33,598 nt of DNA from assembly GCA_015065545.1 (NCBI GenBank), contig SVQA01000014.1, forward strand, positions 1 to 33,598, read 5' to 3'. Origin of the DNA: Oscillospiraceae bacterium. GTDB lineage: Bacteria > Bacillota > Clostridia > Oscillospirales > Acutalibacteraceae. Shown here piece by piece: positions 6,526-13,529 of the stretch. Within the stretch, counting starts at the first letter, position 1. Each line of letters begins with the position of its first letter. Below the pieces are notes generated by a model. The model was not told where the DNA came from, did not search any database, and saw only the letters and a list, made by a program, of their open reading frames with translations. The translations under genes and the position numbers were made by a program.

Positions 6526-7566
6526 TTACTTAACGTCGATAATTGCGTCAACTGAATAAATCTCGTTTTTGATCTCAAGTTGTGAATCGTTGATTTCGAA
6601 TAAACACCAAGCATTGCCGAGGGTGCTTTCGGGAACTTTGTATTTACCTACAAGCTTATCACCCTTGTATAGAGTTACCAAAGCACCTGAAGCTGTCAGG
6701 TTATTATCGTCTGATTCCTTGAGTGCGGAGTAAGATGCGACGGAGTAGCGGAAGATGGCATCCTCTGTGGCGTTGAAGGTTATGGTTTCAGGGGCAGATG
6801 CGGTCTGACTGTCTACATCCAGAGCGGCAATAACCTGACCTTGCTCATCTTTTATATCGCTTTTGAAGTAGAAAAGCTGCTCTTTTTCTTCTCCTTTTGT
6901 CATTGTGAGGATAGCATCAAGGTCACAGTCCTTTTCCCAAGTGAGTACTGCACGGTAGGTGTCCTCGTTCATAACAGGGCTTATATAGATGTTTTTGTTT
7001 TGAACAGATGTTTCGTAGGCAATGTAGCCGTCAACAGTTACCTGTGCGGTGTATTCTTCTGTGGATGGAAGGGTGACGCTGACATTTCCGTTTGCGTCTG
7101 TGTAAGCGGTTAATACTTCGCCGTCTTCGTCTTTGAGAAGTTCTCCCGAGCTATCTTTGAATACAAGTCTTGCACCTGAAATATTGCCCAGATTTGTAGC
7201 AGAAGCAACAGAGAAGTTAAAGGTAGTCTCTGTGGGAACAAGGGGCTTGCGTGAGAGAAGCAGTACTGCGGCGATGACGAGTACGATTGCGGCTGCAACA
7301 GAGGCAACTGCAGGAATGAACTTTTTAATATTGAATTTTGTTCGCTTTGTTGTTTTTTCGGTATTGTAAGGGTTATCAAAGGTATTATCCTCAGAATTTG
7401 TCAGCTCGATAATTTCGGTATTTTTTTCAGAGGAATTTCTCTGTAGCTTTTTATCCTCTTCTCTTAAAGCGGAGAGGATTTTTTCTTTATAGTCAGCAGG
7501 CAGAGAAATGTTGTTTACAGCATTTGTATATTCGGCAGAAAACTTGCTATCTTTCAAAAAAATCAT
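6526..7566 (-). CDS. Transmembrane anti-sigma-factor-like protein
   Basis: A 346-residue single-pass protein. Residues 1-80 are cytoplasmic and include a short helical region (SLPADYKEKILSALREEDKK). A transmembrane helix spans about 83-105. The outside part has an Ig/carboxypeptidase-regulatory-like beta domain (about 115-195) and a domain with TWEKDCDLDAIL and ALDVDSQTASAPETITF (about 207-340), which resembles DUF2135/YfaP-type domains. It overlaps the end of the sigma-factor gene by 20 bp, the usual place for its anti-sigma factor. I infer that the N-terminus holds the sigma factor and the outer domain senses a signal. A classical zinc-binding ZAS motif (HxxxCxxC) is absent. Start is uncertain: AGGAG abuts the ATG at 7566, whereas a TTG at 7557 has ideal spacing. 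Confidence 0.75.
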   Translation of the reverse strand: MIFLKDSKFSAEYTNAVNNISLPADYKEKILSALREEDKKLQRNSSEKNTEIIELTNSEDNTFDNPYNTEKTTKRTKFNIKKFIPAVASVAAAIVLVIAAVLLLSRKPLVPTETTFNFSVASATNLGNISGARLVFKDSSGELLKDEDGEVLTAYTDANGNVSVTLPSTEEYTAQVTVDGYIAYETSVQNKNIYISPVMNEDTYRAVLTWEKDCDLDAILTMTKGEEKEQLFYFKSDIKDEQGQVIAALDVDSQTASAPETITFNATEDAIFRYSVASYSALKESDDNNLTASGALVTLYKGDKLVGKYKVPESTLGNAWCLFEINDSQLEIKNEIYSVDAIIDVK

Positions 7567-8026
7567 CTCCTATCATTTCTTTTAGTAGGTTGCGACCCCT
7601 TTGCAGTCGCGTAGACACCGCTGACTCGGTGATTTTAAGTATTTTTGAAATTTCCTTTTGGCTGTAGCCTTCGTAGTAAAAGAGGTGTATAACCGACCTG
7701 TATTTTTCAGGAAGTGAATTTACAATCTCTACAAGTCCCGAGGAGTATTCATCCTGCACGCTTATGTTTTCATCAAGCTCCGAGTAGCTCTTTCGGTAAG
7801 TGGAGGTGAGGAAGTTTTTGCAGATGTTGATGGTAACTCGTACAAGCCACGCCTTTTCGTGTTCATCGCAGGTGAATTCGGGTGCTTTTGTCAGGTATTT
7901 GAGGAAGGCGTCCTGTACCATATCCTGTGCATCATCCATACTTTTTGTGTAAGTATAGGCGAGATGCATCAGGCTGTCGCCGTATTTGTTCAGAGCGAGC
8001 TCCGCCCGTTTTAGATTGGAGGACAT
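7547..8026 (-). CDS. ECF-type RNA polymerase sigma factor
   Basis: A 159-residue sigma-70 family protein of the extracytoplasmic-function group, with only regions 2 and 4. Region 2 (residues about 10-75) has LAYTYTKSMDDAQDMVQDAF and the KAWLVRVTINICKNFL stretch. Region 4 (about 105-155) has LPEKYRSVIHLFYYEGYSQKEISKIL and a helix-turn-helix ending SAVSTRLQRGR. It directs RNA polymerase to a small regulon, probably including its own operon. The ATG at 8026 has AAGGGG at good spacing; a GTG five codons earlier lies within that site. It is first in the operon with the anti-sigma and the CBM26-like/dockerin protein. Confidence 0.95.
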   Translation of the reverse strand: MSSNLKRAELALNKYGDSLMHLAYTYTKSMDDAQDMVQDAFLKYLTKAPEFTCDEHEKAWLVRVTINICKNFLTSTYRKSYSELDENISVQDEYSSGLVEIVNSLPEKYRSVIHLFYYEGYSQKEISKILKITESAVSTRLQRGRNLLKEMIGDDFFER

Positions 8027-8319
8027 AATACACCCCTTCACATTTAATACAATTAAGGTCGCAGAAATATCACATTTTGAAATTTGGTAAATTCTGCAAA
8101 CTTTAAGAAAACACCTGACCTGTGCTGTGTTTTTGCCGATTTTACATTGAAAATAAAGGTAAAATCAATCTGTAAATTAACTACTTATATGTAAATTATA
8201 CATAATTAGCAAAGAATAGTCAATATTTCAGTTAAATCTGATGATTTTTACAAAATCATAAATATTCCAAATATTTTTTGAGATTCAAAGGTGAAGTTTA
8301 TAGAAAAAATATCACAGCA
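8027..8319 (-). promoter_or_regulatory. Intergenic region with the sigma operon promoter and long leader
   Basis: On the minus strand TTGACT (8218-8223), a 17-bp spacer and TATAAT (8195-8200) form a near-consensus sigma-A promoter. It predicts a leader of about 160 nt before the sigma gene. The leader holds an imperfect hairpin with arms AAAACAC and GTGTTTT (about 8108-8133). I saw no clear ECF-type promoter. The rest (8224-8319) is AT-rich with nothing recognisable. Confidence 0.65.
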
Positions 8320-8364
8320 AATTACTTAAAAACATAAAGAGATGCAACCGAAAGGCTACATCTC
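8320..8364 (-). terminator. Probable terminator of the lipoprotein gene
   Basis: An imperfect hairpin (8339-8349 with 8354-8364) has a GAAA/TTTC loop; on the minus strand it is followed by the T-rich TTTATGTTTTT. Confidence 0.5.
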
Positions 8365-8425
8365 CTTTGTTTGTTATAGGTATGATTTGGATTTGATTTT
8401 TAATGTGAGGGCCGTTCCCTTGTTT

Positions 8426-8878
8426 TTATTCTGCACCTTCGGGTTTGGGGTCGGTTTCTATCCAAGAGAGTTCGTCCTGAGTGCCTACAATATCTATGGT
8501 GGTTACTATAAACTCACTTTTGGTAAGGGGACCTTTTACCTCGTCGGTTTTTACATCGATGAGGTAGTACATAGGATTGTCTTTGTTGATTTCTTCGTCA
8601 ACATTTTTAACATCTACTTCTACACACTGTAAAAAAATATACTCGGAATTATACGAGAATCGCACAACATAATCTTCCACAACAGGATCTATAGAGTTTG
8701 GACCGTCTATTTTTCCACATTCTATTTGGCGGGAGTTAATTCGCCAAATGGCATATCCGTTTTGCATATCATATCCCCAGTCACTCAAGCCGCATCCGTT
8801 AGAAAAAAGCAAGGCAAAGATACAGAATATACATAATAATACTTTAACCAATTTAATGCCGATTGATTTCTTTTTCAT
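8426..8878 (-). CDS. Putative lipoprotein, DUF3997-like
   Basis: A 150-residue secreted lipoprotein. A basic start and hydrophobic helix (residues 9-27) end in a lipobox-like LFSNGC with the lipidated Cys at 29, followed by GLSDWGYDMQNGYAIWRINS. The mature part has YYLIDVKTDEVKGPLTKSEF near its end. The DW-Y-NGY-IWRINS and YYxIDxKxxxVxGPL patterns resemble Bacillus-type DUF3997 lipoproteins, whose role is unknown. AGGAGGTATGATTT precedes the ATG. It is a single-gene unit with its own promoter (8997-9026) and terminator. The family name is from memory and is only moderately sure; the lipoprotein call is firmer. Confidence 0.75.
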   Translation of the reverse strand: MKKKSIGIKLVKVLLCIFCIFALLFSNGCGLSDWGYDMQNGYAIWRINSRQIECGKIDGPNSIDPVVEDYVVRFSYNSEYIFLQCVEVDVKNVDEEINKDNPMYYLIDVKTDEVKGPLTKSEFIVTTIDIVGTQDELSWIETDPKPEGAE

Positions 8879-8996
8879 AAATCATACCTCCTGAAAAACG
8901 AATGCAAGATTTGTAATGGTATTCCTTGGTGAGAGGGTATTGTTAATTGAATGTATAGGTAGAGATTTTTACCTGTCTAATCTTTTCGTCAGTTTT

Positions 8997-9026
8997 ATTA
9001 TATCTCTCAAATAACCACAATGTCAA
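8997..9026 (-). promoter_or_regulatory. Promoter of the lipoprotein gene
   Basis: On the minus strand, a consensus TTGACA (9021-9026), an 18-bp spacer and TATAAT (8997-9002), giving a leader of about 115 nt. Confidence 0.75.
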
Positions 9027-9157
9027 TGATTTTTAGATTTTTGTCGAAATAAATAAAATGTCGTTGTATAAACAGGTGGCAACTTTTATCCTTATTGGCA
9101 AATGTTAACTTTCTTTTGCTTTTTGTAGCTGAAACTTAATTCGTTATGTTTGTGTGA

Positions 9158-9229
9158 TTGAAATCAGAATAGATTTAAGGTACAATACGATATGACATTA
9201 AACTTTTAACTAAATAATATGTAGTTTAA
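9158..9229 (+). promoter_or_regulatory. Promoter and possible operator of the ABC exporter
   Basis: TTGAAA (9158-9163), a 17-bp spacer and TACAAT (9181-9186). Downstream, TTAAACT (9198-9204) and AGTTTAA (9223-9229) form an inverted repeat between promoter and ribosome-binding site, a possible regulator site. I saw nothing else in the 370-bp gap 8879-9251 apart from the lipoprotein promoter. Confidence 0.6.
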
Positions 9230-9251
9230 TTTGAGGAGGTATATTATTTTT

Positions 9252-10145
9252 ATGAATGTGTTGACCATTGAGAATCTGCATAAGTCATTTAAGAAGAAAA
9301 ATGTTTTGTGCGGTCTGAATCTCACTGTACCCGAGCACAGCGTTTTCGGCTTTGTAGGCAGAAACGGTACAGGTAAAACCACAACTATGAAAGCGGTGTT
9401 GGGACTGCTTAAGCCAGACGAGGGAGAAATCAGAGTATGCGGCGAAAAGGTGAATTTTGGTCAGACTGCAACAAACCGTTACATCGGATATTTGCCCGAT
9501 GTGCCTGCCTTTTATCCCTTTATGACTCCCAAGGAGTATCTTGTGCTTTGCGGAGAGAGTCTTGGTATGAGCCGCGAAAAACTTGAGGCTAAAAGCGAGG
9601 AGCTTCTGCGTCTTGTGGGACTTTCGGAAGATACCAGAAAAATCAAGGGCTTTTCCCGTGGAATGAAGCAGCGTCTTGGTATTGCTCAGGCTCTTATGCC
9701 CGAGCCCAAGCTCCTTATCTGTGACGAGCCTACCTCGGCGCTTGACCCTATTGGAAGAAAGGAAATACTTGATATTCTTATGTCTGTAAAGGATCAGACA
9801 ACGGTTATGTTTTCTACTCACATTCTGTCAGACGTAGAGCGAATCTGCACTGATGTTGCAATACTAAACAACGGTGCTGTTGCTATGCAGGGTTCTGTGG
9901 AGCAGCTTAAGCAGGCTAACCGCACAAAAGAATTTATTGTAGAGATGCAGGACCAGAGAGGTCTCAGCATGGTTTCCAACGCATTTATGGTGCCTGTGAC
10001 TGCGGATAACCTTCTTGTGTTTACAGGCGGTGAAGAGCAGATGTTTGCTGTTTTGGGATTTATAAAGGATAACAGACTTTCTGTTAAGAGAATCGAGCGT
10101 TCACTTTCTTCACTGGAATCACTTTTTGTGGAGGTGGTTAGGTAA
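9252..10145 (+). CDS. ABC transporter ATP-binding protein
   Basis: A 297-residue ATPase of the ABC-2 exporter type. The Walker A motif is GRNGTGKTTT (about residue 37), the signature is FSRGMKQRLGIAQAL, and Walker B is LLICDEPTSALDP, with the H-loop in STHILSDVE. After the roughly 220-residue ATPase core there is a C-terminal extension of about 75 residues, as in drug, lantibiotic and antimicrobial exporters of this class. The ATG at 9252 follows GAGGAGGT; an earlier TTG in frame falls inside that site and is unlikely. The permease follows with a TAATG one-base overlap, so the two are translated together. The substrate is unknown. Confidence 0.95.
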   Translation: MNVLTIENLHKSFKKKNVLCGLNLTVPEHSVFGFVGRNGTGKTTTMKAVLGLLKPDEGEIRVCGEKVNFGQTATNRYIGYLPDVPAFYPFMTPKEYLVLCGESLGMSREKLEAKSEELLRLVGLSEDTRKIKGFSRGMKQRLGIAQALMPEPKLLICDEPTSALDPIGRKEILDILMSVKDQTTVMFSTHILSDVERICTDVAILNNGAVAMQGSVEQLKQANRTKEFIVEMQDQRGLSMVSNAFMVPVTADNLLVFTGGEEQMFAVLGFIKDNRLSVKRIERSLSSLESLFVEVVR

Positions 10146-10918
10146 TGAGAGGCTTATTGGCATTCTTTAAAAAAGAGCTCAAGGAGAGTATTCGCGGCTC
10201 AAAAATCATTATTTTCCCTATTCTATTTGTAGTACTCGGTGTGCTTAACACAGCTTTAGCAAAGCTTATACCTATGCTCATAGAGCTTTTGAGCGAAGAG
10301 CTGGAGGCAAGCGGTATGACCGTGGGAGCTATGCAGTCGGATGCACTCACTGCCTGGATGCAGTTCTTTGAGAATATTTCTATCGGACTTCTTACCTTTA
10401 TTTTTGTATTCAGCAATTCCTTTGCAGGCGAGTACAAGAGCCGTACCCTTATACTGATTCTTACAAAGGGGCTTGAACGCTTTAAGGTGCTTTTTGCAAA
10501 AGCCCTTACAATGCTTATTTTCTGGACAGGCGGTTTCTGGCTTTGTGTGGGTGTTACCTATATCTGTAACATATTAATCGGCTGGGATAACAGTATTGCA
10601 ACGGGACTTTTTTCCGCTGCTGTACTCTGGTGGTTCTATGGCGTGTTTATTATTTCTTTGCTTGTGCTTTTCTCTACTGTATTCAAGTCTTACATCGGTG
10701 TTCTTTTAGGCACATTTGTAGTTGATATGGGCTTATCCATTGTTATGATGATTCCTAAAGTGTCGGATTATGTACCCTCTGCAATGCTGAATTATGCTGA
10801 CTTGCTTACAGGAGTGCAGTCTGCATCAGATTGCATAGAAGCGATTATTGTTACCGCTGTGCTGACAATCGGTGCATTTGCATTGAGTGTGCCTCTGTTT
10901 AACAAAAAGCAGTTATAA
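10145..10918 (+). CDS. ABC-2 type transporter permease
   Basis: A 257-residue integral membrane protein with six hydrophobic segments. It starts with the usual amphipathic FFKKELKESIRGSK stretch before the first helix (about 22-42), then a loop of about 35 residues. FAGEYKSRTLILILTKG (about 94-110) is the intracellular coupling-type motif of ABC-2 permeases. It forms an exporter with the ATPase encoded just upstream (overlapping start). One permease with one ATPase suggests an assembly of two copies of each. No dedicated substrate gene or sensor kinase lies beside it. A bidirectional terminator follows. Confidence 0.93.
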   Translation: MRGLLAFFKKELKESIRGSKIIIFPILFVVLGVLNTALAKLIPMLIELLSEELEASGMTVGAMQSDALTAWMQFFENISIGLLTFIFVFSNSFAGEYKSRTLILILTKGLERFKVLFAKALTMLIFWTGGFWLCVGVTYICNILIGWDNSIATGLFSAAVLWWFYGVFIISLLVLFSTVFKSYIGVLLGTFVVDMGLSIVMMIPKVSDYVPSAMLNYADLLTGVQSASDCIEAIIVTAVLTIGAFALSVPLFNKKQL

Positions 10919-10935
10919 TTAAAAATTTGTGTATG

Positions 10936-10970
10936 AAAAACACCTCCGAAAGCTTTCGGAGGTGTTTTTG
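10936..10970 (+). terminator. Bidirectional terminator
   Basis: A perfect 12-bp palindrome (10941-10964) with A residues before and T residues after. It serves both the ABC permease gene and the convergent gene at 10994. Confidence 0.88.
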
Positions 10971-10993
10971 TGATTATAAGTGTTTTATTTATC

Positions 10994-12394
10994 TTAGTCT
11001 TCAAGCAAAATATCGCGGATTGAGTCGATCTGATCTTTTGTGATGCCGATTTCGTCTATAAGAAAACTTTCGATTTTTTCTGCGGTGGTGTTACCACGGA
11101 AGTCTTCGATAATTTCTGCAACAGACTCCATTCTTTCGGAGGTTGCGAATTCGTGCTTGTGAAGTCCGGACATCTGATATTCTCTTATGAGCTCATCGTC
11201 AGCCATACCAAGTAAGCCCTGAAGCAGATAAACAATGGTACCTGTTCTGTCGGCACCGTTTGTATCATGCAAATACATAGGGTAGTTCTGGGGGCTTGAG
11301 AGGTCTGTGAAGATGTCCTTAACCACATCCTTGTAGGGTTCGCTGAAAACATTTACATATGCAGGAGCCTGATAGAATTTCTGCCCTACATTTTCCCCTA
11401 AGGGAGAAGTGTATTCGCCATAATGTACCCAAGGCTCTCGTAAGTCCATATCGTAGACAAATCCGAACTGTTCCTGCACAGATTCTACATCCTTATGAGA
11501 GAGGAAATAAGATGCATCAACAAGACCGTCCATCTCGGTGCCTCGGATAATCATACCCTGCTTGATTTTATTGCCGTTAAGGGTGGTGTATCCGCCAATG
11601 TCTCGGGTGTTGTAAACACCGGGGATGTAAATGTATCTTGTTCCTTCTGCGGTTTCGAAGCTGCCGGAAAAGCTTTCTTTACCAATATCCACTCGATAAT
11701 AGTAGGTTGTGCCTGTTTTAAGGTTGTGGATAGAAACAGAGGTTTTGTTTTTTGCAAGTATATATTTCTGAGGGTTTGAAAGGTTTTGGTTTTCGCTTAT
11801 AAGAAGCTCTCCGTCGGTGTCTGTCAGTCTGTAGTTAAACTCAAAGGGAAGATAAACATCGGCTTCCTTAATGTCTGCCATTGTAACCTCTTTGCTAAAG
11901 AGCTTCTGCGCAGGTACGGTGCAGAGATTGATGGGAGTGTCGAAATCGGGAAGGGAGATGTTTTGTTCAGAGGAGACTTCAGAAGATGATTCAGAGTTTG
12001 AAGTCAGCCTGTCCACGTAAACTGCAAAGCCGATAAGAAGTACAGCGGCAATGACTACAGAAACAAGCAGAGCAAAACGTCTCTTTTTTATTCTGAATTT
12101 GCGGTTGTGCCGTTTGTCTTTTTTGCTCTCGGTACGGCGGTGTGTATGGGTTATCTTTTTTGGCGGATGAAAAGAGCCCTCAATAAGCTTGCCGTTTTCA
12201 TCAAAGGTGTAAGTGCCTCGCTTAAGAAGTCCGTTTGTCATATCGCCGTGTACGATGTGCTGACCTGTTGCAACATAACCGTTTCTGCCGACGTAGTAGA
12301 TATCGTCGTCGATTTTGATGGCACCTGCGTGGCTGGGAACACCATTTGAGTAGTAGATAAGTTTTCCGTCTTCTTTAACAATTCCGTTTTTCAT
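10994..12394 (-). CDS. Membrane-anchored tyrosine phosphatase-fold protein with Asp for catalytic Cys
   Basis: A 466-residue single-pass protein. Residues 1-75 hold cell-wall-binding-like (KGW/choline-binding-type) repeats (GIVKEDGKLIYYSNGVPSHA, IYYVGRNGYVATG). A Lys/Arg-rich stretch precedes the transmembrane helix (about 107-127), which puts the N-terminus inside and the rest outside. Outside come a fibronectin-III-like domain (about 180-250, LKTGTTYYYRVD) and a Y_phosphatase3/DSP-like domain (about 258-466) starting at NTRDIGGY. The P-loop normally reads HCxxGxxR; here it is HDTNGADRTG, so the nucleophile Cys is Asp at residue 377 (codon 11264-11266), while Arg383 is kept. It is therefore probably not a working Cys-dependent phosphatase. 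The ATG at 12394 has AAAGGAG 7 bp upstream; the longer reading frame has none. Confidence 0.85.
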   Translation of the reverse strand: MKNGIVKEDGKLIYYSNGVPSHAGAIKIDDDIYYVGRNGYVATGQHIVHGDMTNGLLKRGTYTFDENGKLIEGSFHPPKKITHTHRRTESKKDKRHNRKFRIKKRRFALLVSVVIAAVLLIGFAVYVDRLTSNSESSSEVSSEQNISLPDFDTPINLCTVPAQKLFSKEVTMADIKEADVYLPFEFNYRLTDTDGELLISENQNLSNPQKYILAKNKTSVSIHNLKTGTTYYYRVDIGKESFSGSFETAEGTRYIYIPGVYNTRDIGGYTTLNGNKIKQGMIIRGTEMDGLVDASYFLSHKDVESVQEQFGFVYDMDLREPWVHYGEYTSPLGENVGQKFYQAPAYVNVFSEPYKDVVKDIFTDLSSPQNYPMYLHDTNGADRTGTIVYLLQGLLGMADDELIREYQMSGLHKHEFATSERMESVAEIIEDFRGNTTAEKIESFLIDEIGITKDQIDSIRDILLED

Positions 12395-12735
12395 ACCCCG
12401 ACTCCTTTGCTTAAGTCTTGCATTCAATTGCATAAAATTATTATATCACACATATTCCTCAAAAGCAAATAATATGTCGAATAAGGAGCTGTGTGAAATA
12501 TGTCGTTTTGAGCACTTGACTGTTTCGGGTGCTTGGAGTGTAATCAAAATGGTTTTCAGAAGGCTGTTAACTATAATAAAAATATATGAGAACTTTATCT
12601 GCGAATATTTGTTGCTCGGTCGGTTTATATTGTTAACTGAGCTTTGTAGCTGAGAAGCTGTGGAGTACCCAGCTTTGCATTTTTTAAGAGGGAGGTTGAA
12701 ATGATTTTTGTAGTTTCAGATGAATAATTTGCAGA
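12395..12735. other. Intergenic stretch with a possible short transcript
   Basis: No full gene is visible. TTGACT (12516-12521), 17 bp, then TGTAAT (12539-12544) resembles a promoter. An imperfect hairpin with arms AAGCTG and CAGCTT (12655-12675) followed by ATTTTTTAA could end a transcript of about 135 nt. After it, GGGAGGTTGAA precedes an ATG at 12701 with eight codons to a stop (12727). It could be a small RNA or a leader for the next operon, or decayed sequence. Confidence 0.3.
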
Positions 12736-12741
12736 TTTTTA

Positions 12742-12770
12742 TTGTAAACACATAATTTTGGTAGTATAAT
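12742..12770 (+). promoter_or_regulatory. Promoter of the zinc-ribbon/VWA operon
   Basis: TTGTAA (12742-12747), a 17-bp spacer and a perfect TATAAT (12765-12770), 27 bp before the ATG of the gene at 12798. Confidence 0.75.
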
Positions 12771-12797
12771 TTAATAAAATAAAGGAGGTAGGTAAAT

Positions 12798-13529
12798 ATG
12801 TTTTGTCCTAATTGTGGGGTAAAGCTTCCTGACGAAGCACAATTTTGCGGCGAATGCGGAGCATCTTTGAGTGCATCAAAGGAGCAGATTTCAGCTACAC
12901 AGGTAACTGCACCTGTAACCGTAACTAATCCTGTACCTGTAAAGGTGGTAACTCCAAGGCAGCCTATGTCTAAAGAAACAAAGACAAAGCTTCTGTTCTC
13001 TCTTGTTCTTACTTTGCTTTATGCAGGTATTTCTCTCTTTGTGATTTTTTCACTTAACTTAAAGAATTCTATTCTTATAAACGGAAATTATCAGGGGGAT
13101 TTTTCGGAGGGACTGACTCTTGCTGATTTTCTTAGTGTACTTATAAACGGCAACCGTCTCTTTAGCCCGACCATTCTTTCAAAAGCGATCGGAGTAAGTG
13201 CTTATATCTTTATTTTTGCAACTCCGGTTGCGGCATTTATTGCTTTAGTAATGTCTTTTGTAGGAAAGAGATTTTATGCACTTCATATTATGTCCTCGAT
13301 AATTTCCTGTATATCCATCGGACTTATCGGTGCGTCAGTACCCGTTTCATTCCTTTTGATTGAAGGATTCGAGGAGAATTTAGCTGTAAGCTATGGAGTG
13401 TTTGCTGATAACCTGCAGAGTGTAACTTACATTAAACTGCTGATTTTTGCTTCTGTTGCACTTTTGTTTGTGATAGCAACGCTGATTGTAACAGCTGTGT
13501 ACAGCAGAAAGAGGAGGGTTAAAAGATGA
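12798..13529 (+). CDS. Zinc-ribbon integral membrane protein
   Basis: A 243-residue protein. The N-terminus is a zinc ribbon with two knuckles, CPNCG (residues 3-7) and CGECG (17-21). A Thr/Val/Pro linker (about 30-57) follows, then four hydrophobic segments (about 67-92, 120-150, 160-190 and 208-238) and a basic C-terminal tail. Such zinc-ribbon membrane proteins are common in Clostridia and have no fixed function. The start has AAAGGAGG at good spacing. The stop overlaps the start of the VWA gene (ATGA), so the two products probably act together, perhaps with this one helping to place or regulate the VWA protein in the membrane. That link is inferred only from overlap. Confidence 0.85.
   Translation: MFCPNCGVKLPDEAQFCGECGASLSASKEQISATQVTAPVTVTNPVPVKVVTPRQPMSKETKTKLLFSLVLTLLYAGISLFVIFSLNLKNSILINGNYQGDFSEGLTLADFLSVLINGNRLFSPTILSKAIGVSAYIFIFATPVAAFIALVMSFVGKRFYALHIMSSIISCISIGLIGASVPVSFLLIEGFEENLAVSYGVFADNLQSVTYIKLLIFASVALLFVIATLIVTAVYSRKRRVKR

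Noticed and set aside
9285..9821. Minus-strand frame of 178 codons inside the ABC ATPase gene
   Set aside because: It is antisense to the Walker A, signature and Walker B motifs and has no ribosome-binding site.
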